Shown here: piece by piece, positions 61,501 to 64,000 of the stretch
How the letters are laid out: the number at the start of each line of letters is the position of its first letter
Numbering within the stretch: position 1 is the stretch's first letter
Origin: Physella acuta
Lineage: Eukaryota > Mollusca > Gastropoda > Physidae
NCBI RefSeq assembly: GCF_028476545.1
Contig: NW_026732587.1
Span: 1 to 64,000, forward strand
DNA length: 64,000 nucleotides
Direction of reading: 5' to 3'
Program-made: the position numbers and the translations under genes
The notes under the pieces: generated by a model
Database searches by the model: none
The model's input: only the letters and a program-made list of their open reading frames with translations
Told to the model about the DNA's origin: nothing

Positions 61501-63145
61501 GTTCATTATCATTATCTGGAACTGTTGACAAAGGGTCTGAAACCGTACAGGGGTATACTTTGCTTCCCGCAAGGTCATTCCCTAGAAGTAGGTGTACTCC
61601 TGGGACAGGAATACTATCTATCACACCTAAAATGACCTCACCTTCGACGAGATGATGTTTCAGGGCAAACTTGTGTAGAGGGACGACAGTAGATTTTGTC
61701 CCCACTCCCTGGATTATGGAAATATTTCCGGTGTTCGTCTCTGGTGTAATGTCCATTGAACTTTTCAAAAGAAGTGATTGTGACGCTCCTGTGTCTCTTA
61801 GGACGGTGATATTCCGCTGAGACAACGGATCACCTGGTTTGCTAATGATGGCTTCGGCAATAAAAGATGAAAAGTCAACTTTTCTCGATCCCTCGAGATC
61901 GGTAGACTCTGAAGAAACTGGATGGTGGCGAGAACAGTCAAAATGTGACTGCACATAATATGTGGAGATTTGACTACCTTCTTGCGGACACTTAGGGTTA
62001 GAGTCCTTTAGAATTCTAGAGTTCTTAGTTGAACTGGCTGCTTGAGGGGATAGAGCATAGTGCGCAGAAGTACGCACCACCTCTCTGTTATATTGACGAC
62101 GTTTGTAACAGTCCTTGACAAGATGACCAGGTCTTTTGCAGAACTGGCATACCGCTCGACGATTGAGAGTTGATCTTGGGTTCTCTCTGGACTGTGATGC
62201 CTTCAAGTGTTGGCCAACAGGAGGATTGCTGCCAAAAAGGGGAAGCACGGGGTTGAGGCGGTTTCCTGACACTGGTGGTTTCTTATGCACCAACATATAT
62301 GTGTCAGCCGACTCAGCAGCCTTCCGGATGTCAATTATCTTGTTATCCAGTATGTGTAGTCGTATCTCTTCAGGCAGGGACGATAGGAATTCTTCCCTTA
62401 GGATAAGTGACCTGAGTTTCTCAAACTCAGAAACTTCCTCCGAGTGTAGCCACCTTGAAAATATTTTCTCCTTTTCAAAGAGAAATTCCACGTATGATTG
62501 AGTGGGTAACTTGCGGAGTGTTCGGAATTTTGTCCGATAGGCCTCAGGCGTCAGCTCGTAGGCCTTCAAAATGGCAGTCTTGACCAAACTATAGTTATTT
62601 TGAACGTCGTGAGAGAGTGCCTGGTATGTTTTTGCAGCTTTCCCAGTAAGGACCGAGCTCAATAAAGCAGTAATGGAAGTTTCGGGCCATTCACATGTCT
62701 TAGCTAAACTCTCAAACGAGTTAAAGAAAACGACCAAATCTGTTTCATCAAATTTAGGAACTAATTTCCCGAATTTGGCAATCACTTGCCCTACCGACAA
62801 CTTTTTTGGATCTACCAGAGAAGTAACATCACTAACTTGACCAAATTCTGATTCCAACCTCCTCCTATCTAAAGCAATTTTAACCTCTAACTCCTGTTCT
62901 TTTAATGCCTTCTCTAAAGCAACTTTCTCCTCCCGGAGTAACACACCAGCCAACAAACTTTCATCAAATACCCCTTCATTAATAAAATGAACAACAATTT
63001 TATCCCTCAACACCTCTGACTTCTGCGTAACAGAATAATCCAATTTCAATTCCTTAACAACACTAACCAAAACTTTTCTACTCAACTTCTCTACCTGCTC
63101 AAAAGTGGGATTAGCCAAAAAAGACTCCATAACACTAACTTTCAA
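58598..63145 (-). CDS. Gag-pol polyprotein of the Gmr1-like element
   Basis: One 1515-residue frame. Gag occupies about residues 1-330, followed by a CCHC zinc knuckle (CQFCKRPGHLVKDC, 333-346). The protease has DTGA at 451-454. The integrase has an HHCC region (about 672-712) and catalytic D743, D802 and E838. The reverse transcriptase spans about 1080-1290 with YIDD at 1249-1252, and RNase H about 1390-1515. Integrase lies before the reverse transcriptase, unlike most Ty3/Gypsy elements and as in Gmr1. No separate gag stop or env-like frame is seen. Confidence 0.95.
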   Translation of the reverse strand: MKVSVMESFLANPTFEQVEKLSRKVLVSVVKELKLDYSVTQKSEVLRDKIVVHFINEGVFDESLLAGVLLREEKVALEKALKEQELEVKIALDRRRLESEFGQVSDVTSLVDPKKLSVGQVIAKFGKLVPKFDETDLVVFFNSFESLAKTCEWPETSITALLSSVLTGKAAKTYQALSHDVQNNYSLVKTAILKAYELTPEAYRTKFRTLRKLPTQSYVEFLFEKEKIFSRWLHSEEVSEFEKLRSLILREEFLSSLPEEIRLHILDNKIIDIRKAAESADTYMLVHKKPPVSGNRLNPVLPLFGSNPPVGQHLKASQSRENPRSTLNRRAVCQFCKRPGHLVKDCYKRRQYNREVVRTSAHYALSPQAASSTKNSRILKDSNPKCPQEGSQISTYYVQSHFDCSRHHPVSSESTDLEGSRKVDFSSFIAEAIISKPGDPLSQRNITVLRDTGASQSLLLKSSMDITPETNTGNISIIQGVGTKSTVVPLHKFALKHHLVEGEVILGVIDSIPVPGVHLLLGNDLAGSKVYPCTVSDPLSTVPDNDNELYPACAVTRSQTKQLADTTSEPHLPSSSRNSTPKLESMLPENTSLGLPLRISQEDIIKAQQVDAELKATVEKSLSSDDGEYFSENGLFLRRAIPVNASPAEPWLGKNQLWVPPPYRHEILKLAHDHPMSAHPGVSKTTAKIKELFFWPKMRNDVSRYCKSCTNCQLAGKPNQTIPKAPLSPIPVLEEPFSKIVMDCVGPLPKTKAGNEYLLTFMCSSTRFPEAIPLRNIKAKTVVRAMTRFFTTFGLPRIVQTDQGSNFTSHHFQEALAKLGVTHITSSAYHPQSQGVLERFHQTLKTMLRTFTNSNTQWDETVPWIIFAARDCVQDSLGYSPFQLVFGHSVRGPLKLIHEQWTGTSVHPVENFDDFHVRLKAVCEMAHKNLRRAQVRMKGLYDKSSCKRTFNPGDKVLVLVPNLNNALSLRYCGPFTVHSKLSDLNYVVNTPDRRKKQTVYHVNSLKKYYDNCNNFHSTAKITLPVCSNVSDDVIHDKLKPPKLVNSSFLDNLNVHLMHLSTEESHRLSQLFETFPSIFGDVPKEAKVPPHDVDVGDAKPIKQHPYRVNPEKAALIKDEIDYMLKNDIIEPSFSNWSSPCLLVPKDGGSFRFVTDFRKVNALTKADSYPLPRIEDVIDKVGQAKIISKIDLLSGYWQIPLSDRAKEISAFVTPNGFYRYKRMPFGMRNAGQTFQRVINSVIADIDQCEAYIDDIVVFSNTFEEHIVQLTNLFRKLSEVNFTVNLHKSDFCKASITYLGYQVGTNQVRPIEAKVDAIVRLPPPKNCKEIKKFLGMAGYYRRFCQNFSAIAEPLTALLKKGVEFEWSNKCQEVFLTIKSFLSNAPVMAAPNLSKPFKLAIDASNLAIGSVLFQEDNMGIDHPIAFFSRKLNENQKNYSTIEKEALALVLSLQHFEVYVSSSTNPVRVFSDHDPLKFTSKFGQTNQRILRWCLYFQNFNLEISHIKGSDNVVADCLSRM

Positions 63146-63349
63146 ATCACAACAAGCCTAGGTTCACTAACTTAACACTGAGCGTTGGGCCGTGTACTTG
63201 ACCTCTTATCGTGACACGTCTGGCTGTTGACCTAGATACCTCTAGGCTTGCGCGCGCTGTAAGAACACGGCGCACTGGATAGAAAAACAACCAAATCAAA
63301 CTAAACTTAGTGCTTACTGATATAACCAACAACTGGAACGACAGATTAA

Positions 63350-63367
63350 ATCCCGGACGAGCCCCCA
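63350..63367 (-). other. Primer binding site, tRNA-Pro type
   Basis: Minus strand TGGGGGCTCGTCCGGGAT, three bases inside the 5' LTR, complementary to the 3' end of tRNA-Pro. The same 18-mer is used by well-known tRNA-Pro-primed gammaretroviruses. Confidence 0.88.
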
Positions 63368-63370
63368 CTT

Positions 63371-64000
63371 TGTAACGTCCCCTATCTATCAGCCAGATAG
63401 AAGGTGAACGTCCCCGGATTCTTTTTTCGGGGTCATATGCAAATGCCTTACGGCCTAAATGGATGAACACTAACACAACGACACACTAGGGCTCGAATTC
63501 GATGTCTAGGGAAAACTAGTGATACTATTGTAATTAACACTCATCCAATCTACATACAACCTTTAATAAGCGAACACAGTTGTGGCAGAACACAAGGTTA
63601 AACTAGATAAAATATTTAATGTATAAAATATCAAAACCCAACTTACAGAGTGTAGGAAAAAACACTATCACAGATTTCTACACTGCCTAAAAAAATAGCC
63701 ACAGGCCACACAACACTGCTATAGCTTCAAGAATTACTTGGCGACAAGTAATATTATACTAGAAGACTAAATCAACTTAAGAAAGCGTAGCACACACAGG
63801 ACTTAAGTTCTCTCACGTTCAAATGGTCAGAATCTATTGCCGGACAATATGGACGGCCTGGTATAGACTGTTTGATCAAGGTAGACGGCCCGATCAAGGT
63901 AAACTGCCACGTGTGGCGAGTGTGCGGTGCAATTAAAGACTTCTGCCACAGGGGAGATTATCCTCCTCTCATGTAGCCATTGGTTGGGATAGTCATCTGA
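63371..64000 (-). repeat. 5' LTR of the Gmr1-like element (partly in window)
   Basis: Begins TGTAACGTCCCC on the plus strand and matches 57284-57913. About 157 bp should lie beyond the window edge. Confidence 0.9.

Larger units (their letters stand above)
57284..64000 (-). mobile_element. Ty3/Gypsy LTR retrotransposon, Gmr1-like, young
   Basis: Minus-strand element with LTRs, tRNA-Pro-type primer site, one gag-pol frame and a polypurine tract. It looks whole, with no breaks seen in the part that lies in the window; the 5' LTR continues past 64000. The pol order protease-integrase-RT-RNase H is that of the Gmr1 branch of Ty3/Gypsy. The two LTRs agree wherever I compared them over 630 bp, so insertion is very recent. 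Confidence 0.93.

Overview
The window is eukaryotic nuclear DNA. Its genes are split by GT-AG introns, it is AT-rich, and it is crowded with minisatellites, MITEs, a Helitron, a SINE-like element and an LTR element. The best guess for the source is a gastropod mollusc, probably a heterobranch snail or slug. That guess rests on gene content and repeat style (clusters of the degenerate motif CTAGAT, small ISG12-type gene clusters) and is an inference.

Left part (about 3.5-26 kb): a cluster of four short two-exon genes of the IFI27/ISG12 (Ifi-6-16) family, all on the plus strand. Copies 2, 3 and 4 lie in three tandem segmental-duplication units starting at about 5131, 12378 and 18943. The predicted proteins of copies 2 and 3 are identical. 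Promoters of copies 2-4 share a TATA box, an ISRE/IRF-like motif (GAAANNGAAA) and, in copies 2 and 4, a STAT/GAS-like motif (TTCNNNGAA). Units differ by precise mobile-element insertions, including a hAT-type MITE with an empty site in unit 3, a foldback element in unit 2 only, and a poly(A) retro-insertion plus a Helitron in unit 3 only.

Middle part (about 26.5-32.9 kb): a four-exon minus-strand gene for a 179-residue four-transmembrane (MARVEL-like) protein. It is head-to-head with the next gene, and the two start codons are about 350 bp apart. Three consecutive perfect palindromes sit just before the IFT172 start codon.

Right-centre (32901-55422): a complete IFT172 gene (intraflagellar transport, IFT-B). 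I could place 48 exons whose joined length is 5256 nt, or 1751 residues, almost the vertebrate length. Nearly a dozen of its introns carry minisatellites that start or end exactly at a splice site and copy it, giving arrays of decoy donors or acceptors. The same happens at both ends of the single intron of ISG12 copy 1.

Right end (55.8-64 kb): two 34-bp minisatellites, then a minus-strand Ty3/Gypsy-type LTR element that looks whole. It has one long gag-pol frame with the unusual order protease-integrase-reverse transcriptase-RNase H (Gmr1-like). Its LTRs match wherever both lie in the window, so the insertion is very young; the second LTR runs off the edge.
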